A DNA stretch of 64,000 nucleotides. It comes from Isoetes taiwanensis. Its lineage: Eukaryota > Streptophyta > Lycopodiopsida > Isoetales > Isoetaceae. Both the position numbers and the translations under genes were made by a program. Below the pieces are notes generated by a model that was not told where the DNA came from, ran no database searches, and saw only the letters and a program-made list of their open reading frames with translations. The DNA lies in assembly GCA_021234155.1 (NCBI GenBank), contig JAJEKV010000021.1, positions 10,965,523 to 11,029,522 of the forward strand. Reading direction: 5' to 3'. Shown one piece after another: positions 43,640 to 55,739 of this stretch; position 1 is the stretch's first letter, and every line of letters starts with the position of its first letter.

Positions 43640-45480
43640 TTTCAACAAAAACTTGACACAATATGAAGCTTCAAGAAGCCTCAAACCATCATTGTTGATG
43701 AGCTTATTTGCCAAGAGTTCTGAAGGAGGTGACTTTTGTTCTATGCTTGCCTTACACTCTTGCCTCGTTTAAAATATCATCAAGGTACCTTGAGTTATAG
43801 TTTTGCAATAAATACAATGATGTTGTAAACTGTGTTAATCGTTGTTAGTTCTAGCACCGTTGACACCTTTGCTTAGACATAAAATCCTATAACCATAGCT
43901 TTGTCAAGAGATAATAATCAAAGTTTGTAACCATAGTTTTGTCAATAAGCAAGAGATGATAATCAATGTTTGTAGCCATAAATTTGTCATTCTTCACAGC
44001 ATCCAAAGCCCAGCTGCAACATTTTATGGGGTGCTGGTCAAATAAATAAAAAAGGGCAAATGGATCAACGCCCCTCTCACCACCGACAACACAACACATA
44101 TTAACATTCGGTACATTGAAAATGAAAACAATGACCTAGGAACCAAGTTCAATATAAATATCGATGACGAAATTACTCCCAAAGAGGTCCCTCGAATGCA
44201 GCAATGCAACATACCTTGTTCACAACAGAGAAGAAATAGGAAAAATACCTAAGTCAGACACATAAAAGGCTGGAAATGGGAACCAGAGGAAATGCTCTTG
44301 GAGTTATGGGGACACTCTAGATAAAACAGGCTATCTGAGCTACACTCCTAGGGCAGGTCCCATCATGCAAGCAATAAGAGACAATGACACCTCTAGACTT
44401 TTTGAAATTGGAATTTATGGCATTATAAACTGGAATAGGTAAGATGAAACAATACTTTGGGAGTATTTGGAAAAGCAGTTGGCATGTAAAAATAAAACTA
44501 CACTGCTAAATTGCTTGGGAATCACAGCACAATGAGCGAGATTTCAGAAATTGTAGAGTTCACCTACCCTGCATGTGATGCCACGAACCAGCAGATTAAA
44601 TGCACAGCTTGTAAATGCAAGACAAATATGGCAAGGAGGGTTCATTCTAAATGCTATGGCAAAAGGGTTCAGAATAATACAAAGACAAATTCCAGAAAAT
44701 TTTCCAAATTGCTGTGGCCAAGGCCAGCCTTCAAACAACGTGCCTGAATGGCTCTTCCTATAGATACCTCGCTTTGCATCATAGCCGTTGCACAGGTTTG
44801 CATAGGATTTAAAAGCAAAAACATTTCGAGCAAAGCTAGCACTTACTGGAAATGGGAAGAAACAGTATTTAATTGGACCGACCCAATTGGTTGTGAGCAT
44901 ACCCATGCTCGAATTTACCATATCTTTTTTATAAAGGAGCTTCCCCTGCTTCAAATTTAAGCGAAGTGATCTAATTCTGCGTAAAAGCAGAGAACAAAGA
45001 ACCAAGAAAAGAGAAGAACCAATACCTTGCTGGAAGTAATAGACAGAGGGCCTGACATTCAAATCGTTTTTCTCTCATTAAAAAGCTTAAACGATAGTTG
45101 GAACACAAGGAATTAGTATCGCAAGCCAAAATTAAACATGAACAAAAGATCAACAAATGTGAACGAAAAGGGCAAAAACGCTAAGCAACAAATCAAACGA
45201 AAGTGAAACAAATGAATAGAGTTTGGCTACTACAGACAGACCTTGGCCTATTGCAGACGCAACTTCTTGGTTCTTAAAAAGAAATAACAAAAACTGAGAT
45301 AAGCTATCATCAGATAGCCACCACATCTAAAGAAGAAACTAAGGATTAAGCAGCAACACCTGCCAGAAAGAGGAGTTACCTCTTACTTCACGAAAACAAA
45401 GAATCCCCGATTGTAAAATCATCTGTTCTGGGATTCTTCCGCTGCTGAAGGTAGATCGATGGGCCACATATGTACAAAGC
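43640..45480. other. Unassigned region
   Basis: The 172-codon minus-strand frame 44544-45062 is the longest here, but it is Cys/Phe/Leu-rich with no motif. I treat it as chance. No other feature supported. Confidence 0.4.
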
Positions 45481-45482
45481 AT

Positions 45483-45738
45483 TCAGGAAGCTCCAATCCT
45501 GAGTAAATCGGCCAGTACCAGGCCAGTTTTGGCCTTAAGAAAATATGCCACAGACTCAATGCCGATTTTGGCATCCCAGATCAATGTATCAACACCCTAT
45601 TTTTGGGAAGAATCCATGAAGAGGTCGCCCAAATGGAGCATGCAATCCTCCACATGATGCACATTGTGGTAACTGCGACCTGAACTATACAGGTGCTTCA
45701 GAGTGCCCATCACCTCCTCCATGCTTCCGCAAAATCGA
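45483..45738 (-). pseudogene. HD-type metal-dependent phosphohydrolase fragment
   Basis: Minus frame reads DRFCGSMEEVMGTLKHLYSS, GRSYHNVHHVEDCMLHLGDL, then FMDSSQK-stop and a further open part ending RIGAS. The words LY..GRSYHN..H...CM match the N-terminus of predicted HD-superfamily phosphohydrolases (Y.EP.R.YHN..H). The downstream HD dyad (FHD..Y) is missing. One exon-sized piece, stop included, so a captured or dead copy. It lies in the same orientation as the GH9 piece 2 kb upstream. Confidence 0.5.
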
Positions 45739-46059
45739 TCCCCTTCTCAACCCTAATCAGGAAAACAAACAACAAAAATATATTTTCATCAAATTCGTTC
45801 ACACTGTGGTTGCGGCAATCTGGCAGGAAAACAAATTCTGATAACTACATTGAATTTCTGCACCGTTGTACAACTTCCTCTGCTCTGATACAGCCCAGAA
45901 TTACCAGCAAAAAGATCCTGATTTCAGCAACTTCTGCAGAGAAGAATTTGGCGCCATGGTCACTGTGCAAGAGAAAAATCGGTCCAGCTCTGATTTTCTA
46001 ACGTGGATTTAATTATGCCTTCACCACGTCATAGCTTTTAATACGCCACATTATCAAGC

Positions 46060-46830
46060 GCATTTAATTGCAATGGCCTTTTTTTTAAAATTATTTATGC
46101 AAGTCACTTCACTATGCCACCTCACTCTCCACATCAATTGTGGTGCAATTTCTTTGCACCTTCCTTAAGCTTAAAATCAACGGCCAAGATTTAACTTTCC
46201 CATATCCGACGGTTCAAGCATGTGGTGCATGCCCCCATGCATGCCCATGCATGCCCCCCATCAGATCTGAGGGCCACAAATGCGCCACCTCAAGATTTAG
46301 AGGGCCAGGATTGATGTCTATATACACCCTAAAAATGATGCCCCCCATCCGATATACCTATATATATATCATTGATATACAAGTTTTTGTAATATGAGGG
46401 ACTGCATGAAGCTGACCCTTCAAAACATACCCAGCATGAAATATTCCTCTATATTTCTGAAGATTAGCCCAAGATTCCTTTAGATTCTGCAATATTCTAT
46501 CTAGATTCTCCTAGAATATTGTAGATTCTACGAAGATTCTCCTGAATTCTCCAAGAGTCTATCAAGATTCCTCTAGATTCTCAAAGATTTTTCCTAGATT
46601 TTTTAAGATTCTCTTCAGATTCCCATAGGTTTTCAAAGATTATCCCAAGATTCTTCTAGATTTTCCAAGATTCCATGCGGATTCTCTTAGATTTCTCAAG
46701 ATTCTATATAAAGATTTTCTTAGATTCCCTTACATTCTCAAAGATGTTCTCTTTTGGGATTCCCATAGATTCTCTAAGAGTCTCATGATATTCCTCTGGA
46801 TTCCCTATACTTCTGTATTGTGTATATGCT
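46060..46830 (+). repeat. Dispersed repeat, longest copy (gamma plus AGATTCTCCT array)
   Basis: First part (46060-46375) has CTTAAGCTTAAAATCAACGG, CATGCATGCCCATGCATGCC and CCCCCCATCCGATATACC. It recurs at 48790-49180. Second part (46376-46830) has the TGTAATATGAGGGACTGCAT start and the AGATTCTCC array and recurs at 42785-43260. So the two shorter repeats are halves of this family. No coding frame; element ends not defined. Confidence 0.75.
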
Positions 46831-46839
46831 GATCAAACT

Positions 46840-47655
46840 TGTATCCATTTTTTTGCTAAGGTTATAAAAATCCTAAATTGTATGCCAATATTGCATATCG
46901 TGGCAGATTCCATGAGATATGCTAAGATCCAATGGCCCATGTTCAATAAAACGTGGGTTCACATGGGATATGCTAGGATCCAATGGCCCACGTTTAAAAA
47001 AACATGGATTCAACGATAAAGGAACGAGGATTCATTTACCCGTAAAGCAAATGAGGATAAACGCAATGATCTTATAATGAGACCAAATAAATGCTCGAAA
47101 TGGATAAACATTTGAATGCTAGAGGATGATAAAAAATGTTTCTTTATGCTAATTTTATGCTACTGCGTGTGATAATTTTCTATGAGCAAAACTGCTAAGT
47201 AGGGCAGCACAGAAGTGACCAACCTAAATACGACATTTGTTTCACCAATTGCATCTGGTAGACCAGAGAATGAAGAAGCTCAACTAGGGCCATAACAAAA
47301 CAAATAAAACATGCCACAGGCAAAGCTAACTCAACGTTGAAGAGGAGGCGCATCTAGCTGATCCACCATTACATCAAATGACGGCAGAAACCAACAGAAG
47401 CCGTGATGGGATCAAGATATTTTAACAGACTCGTACTCTTTTAAAAAAATACCCCTAAAGCTAAGCAAACAATGCCATTGATGGTATCCTGTTTTCTGAA
47501 CATAACAAAGAGCTTGATATAAAATAAAAAACCTATTAAAAAGAACGTAGAACATATAAATTCCGTCTTGCTCAGTATTGCTCAATACCCATCCTGCAGT
47601 GCAACAAATCTTATTGCACGAAATCCTTTAGATACAAAATTGAGAAAATATAAGA
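46840..47655. other. Unassigned DNA with a 52-bp imperfect duplication
   Basis: ATATGCTA(A/G)GATCCAATGGCCCA is repeated at 46918 and 46970 within an imperfect tandem duplication. No gene supported. Confidence 0.5.
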
Positions 47656-47659
47656 CTGC

Positions 47660-48475
47660 TCATGGAGCTGCAACTGCAAAGCGTCCTGCAACTTGATCAA
47701 GATCCCTTTGCCCATATTGAAGTTCATGTCTTGCAGAAGTAAGGTAGTCGGAGTAGACAGTTAGAAGAAAAGAGGAAGCCACAGCGTATTGAAGATTATT
47801 CCAAGACCGCACATACATAAGGCCACCTGAGAAGACAGCGAAAAAATGGAAGAATGATTTAGCCTAGGTATGGCAAACTTTTACCTTAGATGCAAGGACT
47901 TGAACTCCGGGACATTTTACGTCCCAGGTGAACTCTGTCACACTCCATCCTATTCCGCCATGGGTTGCAGCATTTATCGCCAAATATGCTAGATATTGAT
48001 GATCTTTGGTTGCTTTGTATAGCCAAATGGCTGCCCAAAGTAGTTAGATCCCAGTGTATGCACCATTTTTTTCCCTTTGTCACAACTAGTCTCTCCTCTA
48101 ATAATCCAATAATACTGGATATTCTTACCATGTAACCGCTCTTAGAAGTGTAGAAATTTGCAAGCTATTACGATCTTTGCTATCATAGTTTCCATGATAT
48201 CTGTGCGCAAATATGAAGAGTCGAGACAAAACATAGATTAGAAACGGTATGAAGAAAAATAAGCGTGGAAGGATTTGTGTTGGGTTCTTTTTTGCTGTTT
48301 GCATCTTTGCGCTAAGGAATTTGCATAGTTGGGGTGCGCATCTACGAAGCAAATAGAAGCAGCGGCCATGGCGGCGGCGGTTTCACCTGCTAAATCCGAT
48401 CCAGGATTGTTAGCATCGATTCTGTAAGCTCTGCGAGAAGTTGTCACATTCATGATCTGTTACACCATCGCCCAC
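47660..48475 (-). pseudogene. GH9 endo-beta-1,4-glucanase, C-terminal exons
   Basis: Cellulase family 9. In minus-strand order: VGDGVTDHE at 48475 after a TTTGCAG acceptor, a deletion and frameshift, MTTSRR-like start then [20 protein letters not shown] (TPRTAYKID..NPGSD.A.ETAAA), LFIFAHRYHGNYDS (LF.FADKYRG.Y), WLYKATKDHQYLAYLAINAA and VTEFTWDVKCPGVQVLAS (48043-47884), then, after a clean 55-bp GTAAAA..TTCTCAG intron, GGLMYVRSWNNLQYAVASSF and LLTVYSDYLTSA to a stop at 47660. The N-terminal half with the first catalytic Asp and the last exon with the catalytic H/D/E residues are missing. Introns are kept, so it was copied as DNA, not as mRNA. Confidence 0.88.
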
Positions 48476-48789
48476 CTGCAAACGGGCAAAGAAAAATACA
48501 GTTTAAATGATCTGACTGAATAGTGGATTCTTCAAATCACAGAGAAAATGAACTGGGTAAACGATTTCTGAAGATTGAGGCAATGGGTTTAAGAAATCTA
48601 CCTTCGAATCTATGCCTCACCTCCAAATCCGTTTTTGTTGCAGCTTTCTCTTCTGCAAATTGGCGATGGAGGGAGCGGCAGCTCTTCCTCGGGTGTGTCC
48701 TGGGAAATGAAATGCTCTGAAATCTACTCAAGATTTTAGCCTAACTCGAGGCGAGCACTCTGCCCGCCCTTTCGGCAGCCAGTCGGTGA

Positions 48790-49180
48790 CACCTCATTAT
48801 TGCAATTAAAATATGTTTTTTTTTCTTTTTTATTCAAGGAAGCAATATCACTATGCCACCTAGATAGTCTAGCCATCCACATAAATACGATATTATTGCT
48901 TTATCATAAATCAATCTGGTGCCACCTCATCCCTATATTAATTCTAGTGCAATTTCTTTGCACTTTCTTAAGCTTAAAATCAACGGCTAAGATTTAGCTG
49001 CCCCGTATCCGACGGTCCAGGGATGTGGTGCCATGCCCCCATGCATGCCCATGCATGCCCCCCATCAAATCTGAGGGCGATAATCTCGCCACCTCAAGAT
49101 TCGGATGGCCAGGATCAACTTCTATATACCACAAAAAAATGATGCCCCCCATCCGATATACCTTTATATATATAGTATAT
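48790..49180 (+). repeat. Dispersed repeat, gamma half
   Basis: Homologous to 46060-46375: CTTAAGCTTAAAATCAACGG, two CATGCATGCCC words, then GATGCCCCCCATCCGATATA. It ends in a TA-rich tract (49160-49230). Confidence 0.8.
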
Positions 49181-49639
49181 AGTATGATACAATATATGCA
49201 TAATAGTGTATATACACAGTATATATATAGACATCTCTGTTTTATATTGTCTTTGTCTCTTTCCCCTTCTTGCTCTTCTCGACCTTGCTCCTTGTCAGTC
49301 CTCCTTGTCTGCACCTTGTCTGCATCCTCCTTGTCTGCTCCCTATCTGTATGCTCCTTGTCAACTAGTTTCTTTGCAAATGCTGACGATTCGAGAACATC
49401 CTCGCTGGACTGATCCGGACTGCCAAAGAGCATGCAACAGAAGAAATATGTGCATTATGGTCGAAGTTGTTGGCAACTTTTGGGAGCTCGGTGGTGTCAC
49501 AGTCCAACCACGGAGTTTGCAAGGCAGCTGATCAACTTCATTCTCGACTGTTATACTTGTTGGCACCATCCACTAGAGGATATTAATCCCTCTCATTGCA
49601 AAGATAAAATGCAAAGATAGGATTGTAACCCCAGCAGAC

Positions 49640-50140
49640 AAACTGATACAATTGAGCACAACCACCTGTCTATGCATAATAATGAATTTGAAGGTAAGTG
49701 TGCCAAATCAGTATTTTCTTCTTTTGATCAAGAGAAGAACAATTATAAGCCATAACAATTTTATTTTGTATCCACTGAAGAAGAATCTTATCTGCAATGT
49801 CTATACTCTGAAAGATAAATAGTCTCTTGCTCTTCCAGATCAACCATAAAAGCCAGCCAAATGAAAAGCTCGTTTCCGCCATCTGTGCTACGCATCAGGA
49901 TCGGAATAGATAGGAGCAGAACTTGCTGGCTAGATCGAGACATGCCAAATAGGATCAACAACCAAGACCATGCCTGTTGAAGTTCCTCACACAAGAAAAA
50001 CAATGCTCAATAGTCTCAACTCTTTGCTTACATAAAGGACAGAGCTCTGAAATCCGATTATCAATATGAATGCTTATTGTTTGCCTTTGGATGCTGACTA
50101 CTATTGTATTCAAGGATATCATCAGTGTTGTATACACTAG
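49640..50140 (-). pseudogene. L1-type LINE ORF2 end fragment
   Basis: Minus frames read ISELCPLCKQRVETIEHCF (zinc-binding CxxC..H..C end of plant L1 ORF2), a frameshift, then FGWLLWLIWKSKRLFIFQSI. Same family type as 34713-35352 but more decayed, with no poly(A) remaining. Confidence 0.7.
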
Positions 50141-50329
50141 TGAATTGAGAAGGATTCAAATCTATAATTTGTACGTACAAAGTGCAACTTTCAGAGGTCT
50201 AGAGATTTGTTGGTCTTCTACTTCCACAACGGGGATAGGTTCAATACTGTATATGTTTTATACTCAATACGTATTATTCAAATGATACGGCATAAATTTG
50301 AAATATAATACATCAAAAATACGGTTGGC

Positions 50330-50725
50330 GTCAGAAATTTTTCGCGTACGCGAAATTTAAAATTTTTTTTTATTATATTTTCGCGTAAGCGAAATAGCAG
50401 TTTCGCTTGAGGTTTTGCTTACGCGAAAAAAAAAAGTTTTTTTTTTATTATTTTGCATAAGTAAAATAGTTATTTCGCTTACGCGAAACTGTTTTCGCGT
50501 AAGCGGAACAAAGGTTTCGCTTAAGTGAAAAAAAAAATCCGAAACAAAAAACTTTTTTTTTTTGTTTGAATTTTTGCGTAAACAAAACTGCTATTTTGCT
50601 TACGTGAAAATATTAAAAAAATAATAATAAATTTAAATTTTCGCGCAAGCGAAACCTCTGTTTTGCTTACGCGAAAAAAGTTTCCCGTAAGCGAAACTGA
50701 AGGTTTTGCTTACACGTTATTTTTT
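50330..50725. repeat. Array of TTTCGC..GCGAAA palindromes
   Basis: About a dozen 14-16 bp near-palindromes such as TTTCGCGTACGCGAAA, TTTCGCTTACGCGAAA and TTCGCGTAAGCGAAA in under 400 bp, separated by A/T runs. No coding frame. The core is CGC(G/T)TA(A/C)GCG with A/T flanks. Confidence 0.9.
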
Positions 50726-50889
50726 TTTTCGGCCGGCGAGGAAAAAATACGAAAAATACATTTTTTACCTAAAAATACGTATTTTTGGACTTTATACATC
50801 CAGAAAAATAATTCTGTACGTACAGAACCTATCTTTGTTCCACAATAGTTTTCTTTAATTTTTTTCGAGCTTGATATTCTCGCTGTTCA

Positions 50890-53753
50890 TGCCTTAGAAT
50901 TTATGCTGCCTAATTGACGACAATATTTTTTGGAATAAGCGAGGGTAATTTGCTCAAAGTGAAATGTGGGATGTCTATTAAATAAAGAATGGTAGATAAA
51001 CGTATGAAGTCTAGCTGACGTGCACATGACATTTCTCTGCCCACAGCAGATGGTAGTGCGTTTGGCACTCCATTGAGTTTTTGTGACATGGATTTTATTG
51101 GGCACATTCTCTTTTACATTGTGTTTATGCAATTCTAGTTTTCTCAAAAGAACAGTTTCATTAGCACCGATCATTCATTATGCCTTTATGCTAAGCTAAT
51201 TACCTTTACCATCCTTGGCTCGTCAGTCAAGCTCTCGACATGCCCATCCTCCTCACACTTTTCTATCTTTCTCCCTATGAGGTGCGCTCTAATGTCCTCT
51301 ATATCTCTCGTCCTACTGCTTCATTTTCCTTGAGCCACCCTCGTTTACAGTTTTTCTTTGCACCTCCAAAGCCTTGGCTCTAAATCGTGACCTTTCCTTT
51401 TCAACATCTCATACTGACATTTTTGGATACAATAGCTTGGGACATACGTGATATGTGGCTATGTAACACACAACATGCAGTATGCATGCATCGCAGATGA
51501 AGAGAGAATATGTATTTTTCATGTGTTATCTGATGTGACTAATTTTCATATAATTTATAAAAGCATGTAATTTTTGTGCATGTTCTATGTACTTTCTGAT
51601 GTGATAGTGATAAGTATGGTCTGGGAGTGGGTTATCATATAACTAATTAGGTTATCATATAACTAATTACAAACTAATTAGATTATCACAAACTCTATTC
51701 GCGCTACGCCCGAGGTAGCAGTCAAAGTATGCACAGAGTGCAAGACTGTGCATACTTTGATTGATACCTCGTGCGTAGCGCTAATACACTAAAGCATTGC
51801 AACATGATTTAGATAACTTATGCCTTGCAATTGTGTTCAGGTCCGTACTTATTGTAGTGAGTGCCAGTTGAGGGGTTGCAGCACCTAGAAGCATGCATTG
51901 CCTGTAGCTATAGGGATCCTTGTATTCTTTCGCACCTATCTTATCCATCTTCTCTATGAGTGCCTTTACTGCTTCTACTGAGTGCTACCCATCAATGACT
52001 ATGTAGCAAATTGTGTCGCTCTTCCTCAGGTCATCTCATGTCTTCCATGGATAGGAGGATAGGACTTGTCGACAGTTGTGTCCCATGGTAGAACATCAGC
52101 AGGATTTGGTATTGTATATTCTACTATGGACTTCTATATCCTGAGGGCATGTTTGGGATCGTAGATCCTGGATATGAAAGATGCTCTAGGCGATCTTATT
52201 AGTTTATTAATCGGTATCCTTTTTGTGACGTTTAGGCCAAGCGGATACCATTGCTTGAACTTCACTATCTTGTCCACAGCTTCCTCCCTCGTCTTCTTTT
52301 CACTATCTGTTACCTTCCCTGGCTTTGGTAAAATGACAAGTGCAAGAGATTATGACTCAAGTGGGCCGCCACTGCCACCAAAACCTGATATGTAAAAACT
52401 TGATGATGGTTTCTTCTGCAAGCTTTTTCTGAATGCAGAAACTCCCTCACAGACAGACTGAACTGTATGGACCGAGCCTTCTAGAGGCTAGTCATACTTT
52501 GTAATGTTGTCTGTTGCCTTCTCTGCCCTAAACCTGTCAATGTCTGCATTGTATTTGCAAATGCTCAGGTTTTTCTTCGCTGTCTTCTCTACTATGAAGA
52601 CACAGATATGGTCGTCCAACTCCTTGCATGAGAGAACTAGCCCCATCTTTTTGAAGGCCCCATCTCTGTTATCTCTTGATTGCAGGACTACATCATATTT
52701 TGAGCCTGCGCTGCTCATCGTTACATACCATTCACCTCTCTCGGGAAAAATAGTCTCTGGCAAACCTTGACTGAGCTCACATGTTATCACTCTCTCGTCA
52801 TCAATGAGCTTGATGCTTAGAGTCCGATCTATATCCTCGGTCTCTTATTCTACTTTCTTGGGGTCCTTCTTGCTTTTCTTTGATGGTGTTATTGCTGCAC
52901 TAGTTTCTGTAACCAATGATCTCTTGCGAGCTGCACAACGAATATTTATGTTAGTCATTTTAATATATTACAAGTCTAGGAAATATACATCAAGCAAGAG
53001 GTACGTATGAGGGCAATGGCTTATGATTCGGGCGTAGCGCAAGTCGAAGGGCATGCCTTTTTAGATTGTGAGAAGCATCGAATCTAGACTTCTCGCGCTT
53101 AGCGGCTTAACACAGTTTAATGAATTCCACGTAATTTTTAGCGCGAGAAGCTTTGCGGAAAAGCTTAAAGACTTATTATATAGCATAACTCATCTTTAGT
53201 CTTCGCCCCAAAGTGGCAAATACCTCTAAGTGAAACATAAAATGCATTGCACTTTGATAAGTTCGCGCTAGACACGAATTCGATGTTACTTATTATTTAA
53301 TGATGAGGGGGTGTCCTTCGACAGTGCTCTCACTGATCTATAACTACCACTAATTCTAATACAGTGGTATACCTGTGTGGAACCTATGTAGGACATGATA
53401 TATGCAACTGACATATATGCGGCAGAGAACTTTATAAAATAAAATACAGATAACCCAAGATCTATCCTTCTTGTTTTGTTTTGGTTATTCCTCTGCATCT
53501 ATGCTTTTCTAAGTGTGCAGCTTAGGTTTGTGTCATTTAAAATCTAAATATAACAGCTAAGTGTGCATCTTAGATTTATGCATCCTAATCTAAAATCAAT
53601 GCAGAGCCATTCAACTTAAGAAATGCAGAGTCTTTAAATTTAGAAAGATCATTGCAGAAACCTGAGCTAATCTAAAGAAAACACTGCAAAGAAAAAGACA
53701 CTACAAGCAGATTAGACTCGGAAAACATGAAATCGCTAACCTTTAGTAGCCAT
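50890..53753 (-). pseudogene. 5' part of an unidentified gene with ParB-like motif
   Basis: First coding exon 53753-53741 (ATG GCT ACT AAA G, donor GTTAGC) joins in frame with exon 2 at 52930 (acceptor TTGTGCAG): MATKARKRSLVTETS, then ITPSKKSKKDPKK, a nuclear-localisation-like Lys run. Exon 2 continues with CELSQGLPETIFPERGEWYV, MGLVLSCKELDDHICVFIVE, YISGFGGSGGPLESQSLALV and VDKIVKFKQWYPLGLN, and after a shift ICYIVIDG-stop-HSVEAVKA at about 51965-52013. DGQHS (if TAG was CAG) resembles the DGxHR of ParB/sulfiredoxin-fold proteins. More exon-like pieces lie at 51190-51450 and 50910-51107. Four or more stops. The 3' part probably is 40074-42476. Function unknown. Confidence 0.5.
51690..51805. 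repeat. Palindromic CGCG-rich element, copy 2
   Basis: GCGCTACGCCCGAGGTAGCA..AAAGTATGCACAG, a 9-nt loop, then CTGTGCATACTTTGATTGAT..CCTCGTGCGTAGCGC. Related to 42530-42690 and also intron-located, next to the exon that ends near 51855. Confidence 0.75.
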
Positions 53754-54968
53754 TGAACTCGAAATGCTCGGAGAGCCCAGAGATTACACTCACAGAAGGT
53801 TCAAAAGCTCGAAATCTGTATCAGAACTGAAGGTCCTCAAATCACTCCGGGATTTTTGCAGGAGAGCCAGAAATTGACCTAAGAATAGCAAATTGGCACT
53901 CGCGCGAGATTACTGTCGGAATAGGAAGATCGCTCAAAAAATCTGTCAGAATAGGAAGGCGCTCAAAACTTCTCGGTGTGAGAAGGAAAAGAGGTGGTTC
54001 GATTGCGATTAATTTGGGTTCATTATGGTACTGTACAGGCATTAATGGCGGACGTACGCCAATTAAAACAAAGTAGCTATAAAAGTTAATTAAATTTTAA
54101 AAACTTTTATCCCGTCCGGCAAGAAAATAATGCCTTTACCACAATGTTAAAAAGCTAGTTTTAAATTGAAAAGTGTTTATCCCACCCAGGACTATCCCTT
54201 TTCCCCAACTACCTTTCAATCATTCGCTTGTAATAATTATTTTTTTAAATTGCCCCGTCAATTACAACATTCTTGACTCAATTTGTTCACAGGATTTTGT
54301 GTTTCCTTCTGGCGCCTAAAGAAACACAAGAACTATGTGTCTTCAATAGCGAATTTGGATGTCGCCAAGAAGAAAACTTACTGATGCTCTAGATCAAGCA
54401 TCCACATCTTAGGTAGCTATTGTGTCAACATAATGGATCCAAGCGCCCTTCATTGGCTACTTTACTATAATTAACATAGGTTTGCAGGTTCATAAAAAAA
54501 CATAAGGAATCTACAAAGTTGAGATTGCAAATTGGAGGTGTGTGCTGCGTGTTAGCAAAAAATAGCAAAGATGTTATTGGCAAAGGGATTGTTGATAACA
54601 TAGAGCCAACTACAGCATGCCATGGAGTGCCCTTGGTACTGGTTACATTCGAATCAGAGTTACAGACTGCTTTCATGCAACTCATCCTCTACCAGAGACA
54701 TTAGGACAATCAGTGGGTACTTTCTTGGCTTGGTCAACAAAACTTCTTATGTATGCGGCAATGATTCAATCCACTTGCATCTTACTGAGCATTTCAATAC
54801 ATAGAATAGTTTACTATATTTCTGCACTGACATAAATATATTGATGTACTGCCTTGCCAATAATATGCACATACATAACTAGATCTTGCTTCAAGATAGT
54901 AAAACAATACTCTAGGAATAAAATAAATACATATTTCATATAGTAATGAAATAGCATTGCAGTGGAAG

Positions 54969-55180
54969 TCATGCAGAAGCAGTATTATCATCATGAGCAA
55001 GAGGCCCTTCTATCCTCTCGATTTCATATCTCCCACGCTCAAGAATCCACTCCGAGAAGATCACAACATGATAGAGATCAGATAAATGCCTTCTAGATTT
55101 ATGATGACCATAGTAAGCCAATCCTCCAGCATAATCCCCTTCTGTCGAGCTCTGGCCAGGTTGTCATGACTCATCTGGCA
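54969..55180 (-). pseudogene. Unidentified exon-like stretch
   Basis: Minus frame with one stop: GQSSTEGDYAGGLAYYGHHK, SRRHLSDLYHVVIFSEWILE, RGRYEIERIEGPLAHDDNTA then SA-stop. It has even amino-acid use and reads like the C-terminal end of a protein. I do not recognise it. Same orientation as its neighbours on both sides. Confidence 0.4.
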
Positions 55181-55739
55181 TGTAAGGGAGTCAATATTTT
55201 CGCTCTGTCCTAATCTTGCCATCAAGGGACTAAGGATTTGGATGCCAAAGAAGGAGCTGTCTGTAAATGAGACCGTGTTGCTATTTATGCCTCAGAGAAT
55301 GTGTGCATGTATATTATACCAATTAGTGGTTGCATCATTGAGTACAATGTATCCACCTATACGTATTCTGTGGTAGTATCTTTTATGTGATAATTAACTA
55401 AATCTAATCTAAACACATATTAATATATACCAGGTACATTATTGTCACACTGATTTGTTTGCCTCACACTAGGTGAGAGCTGATAATATTATTTGCTCTT
55501 TTCTTTCTAGTATGCATTCCAACTCGCACCGGCCGCGAGATATATAATTTTATAATCTGATACATACAGAAAATAGAATTCATTAAACCCTAATTAAGAA
55601 AATTTTATATGTATAGTAGTCTCAAAACATCCACTCTAGACATGAATTAATGCATTATATAGAGTCTCGCGCTCGGCGCGAGAAGTAATAAAACATAGAG
55701 CATAGAAAGAAAAGAAATATTTGATTACAAAAAATTTAT

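Noticed and set aside
44544-45062. 172-codon minus-strand gene
   Set aside because: No domain, odd composition, and no splice or promoter context; likely chance in AT-rich DNA.
50330-50725. CRISPR array
   Set aside because: Repeats are short palindromes with A/T runs of irregular length, not uniform repeats with unique spacers, and the DNA is eukaryotic.
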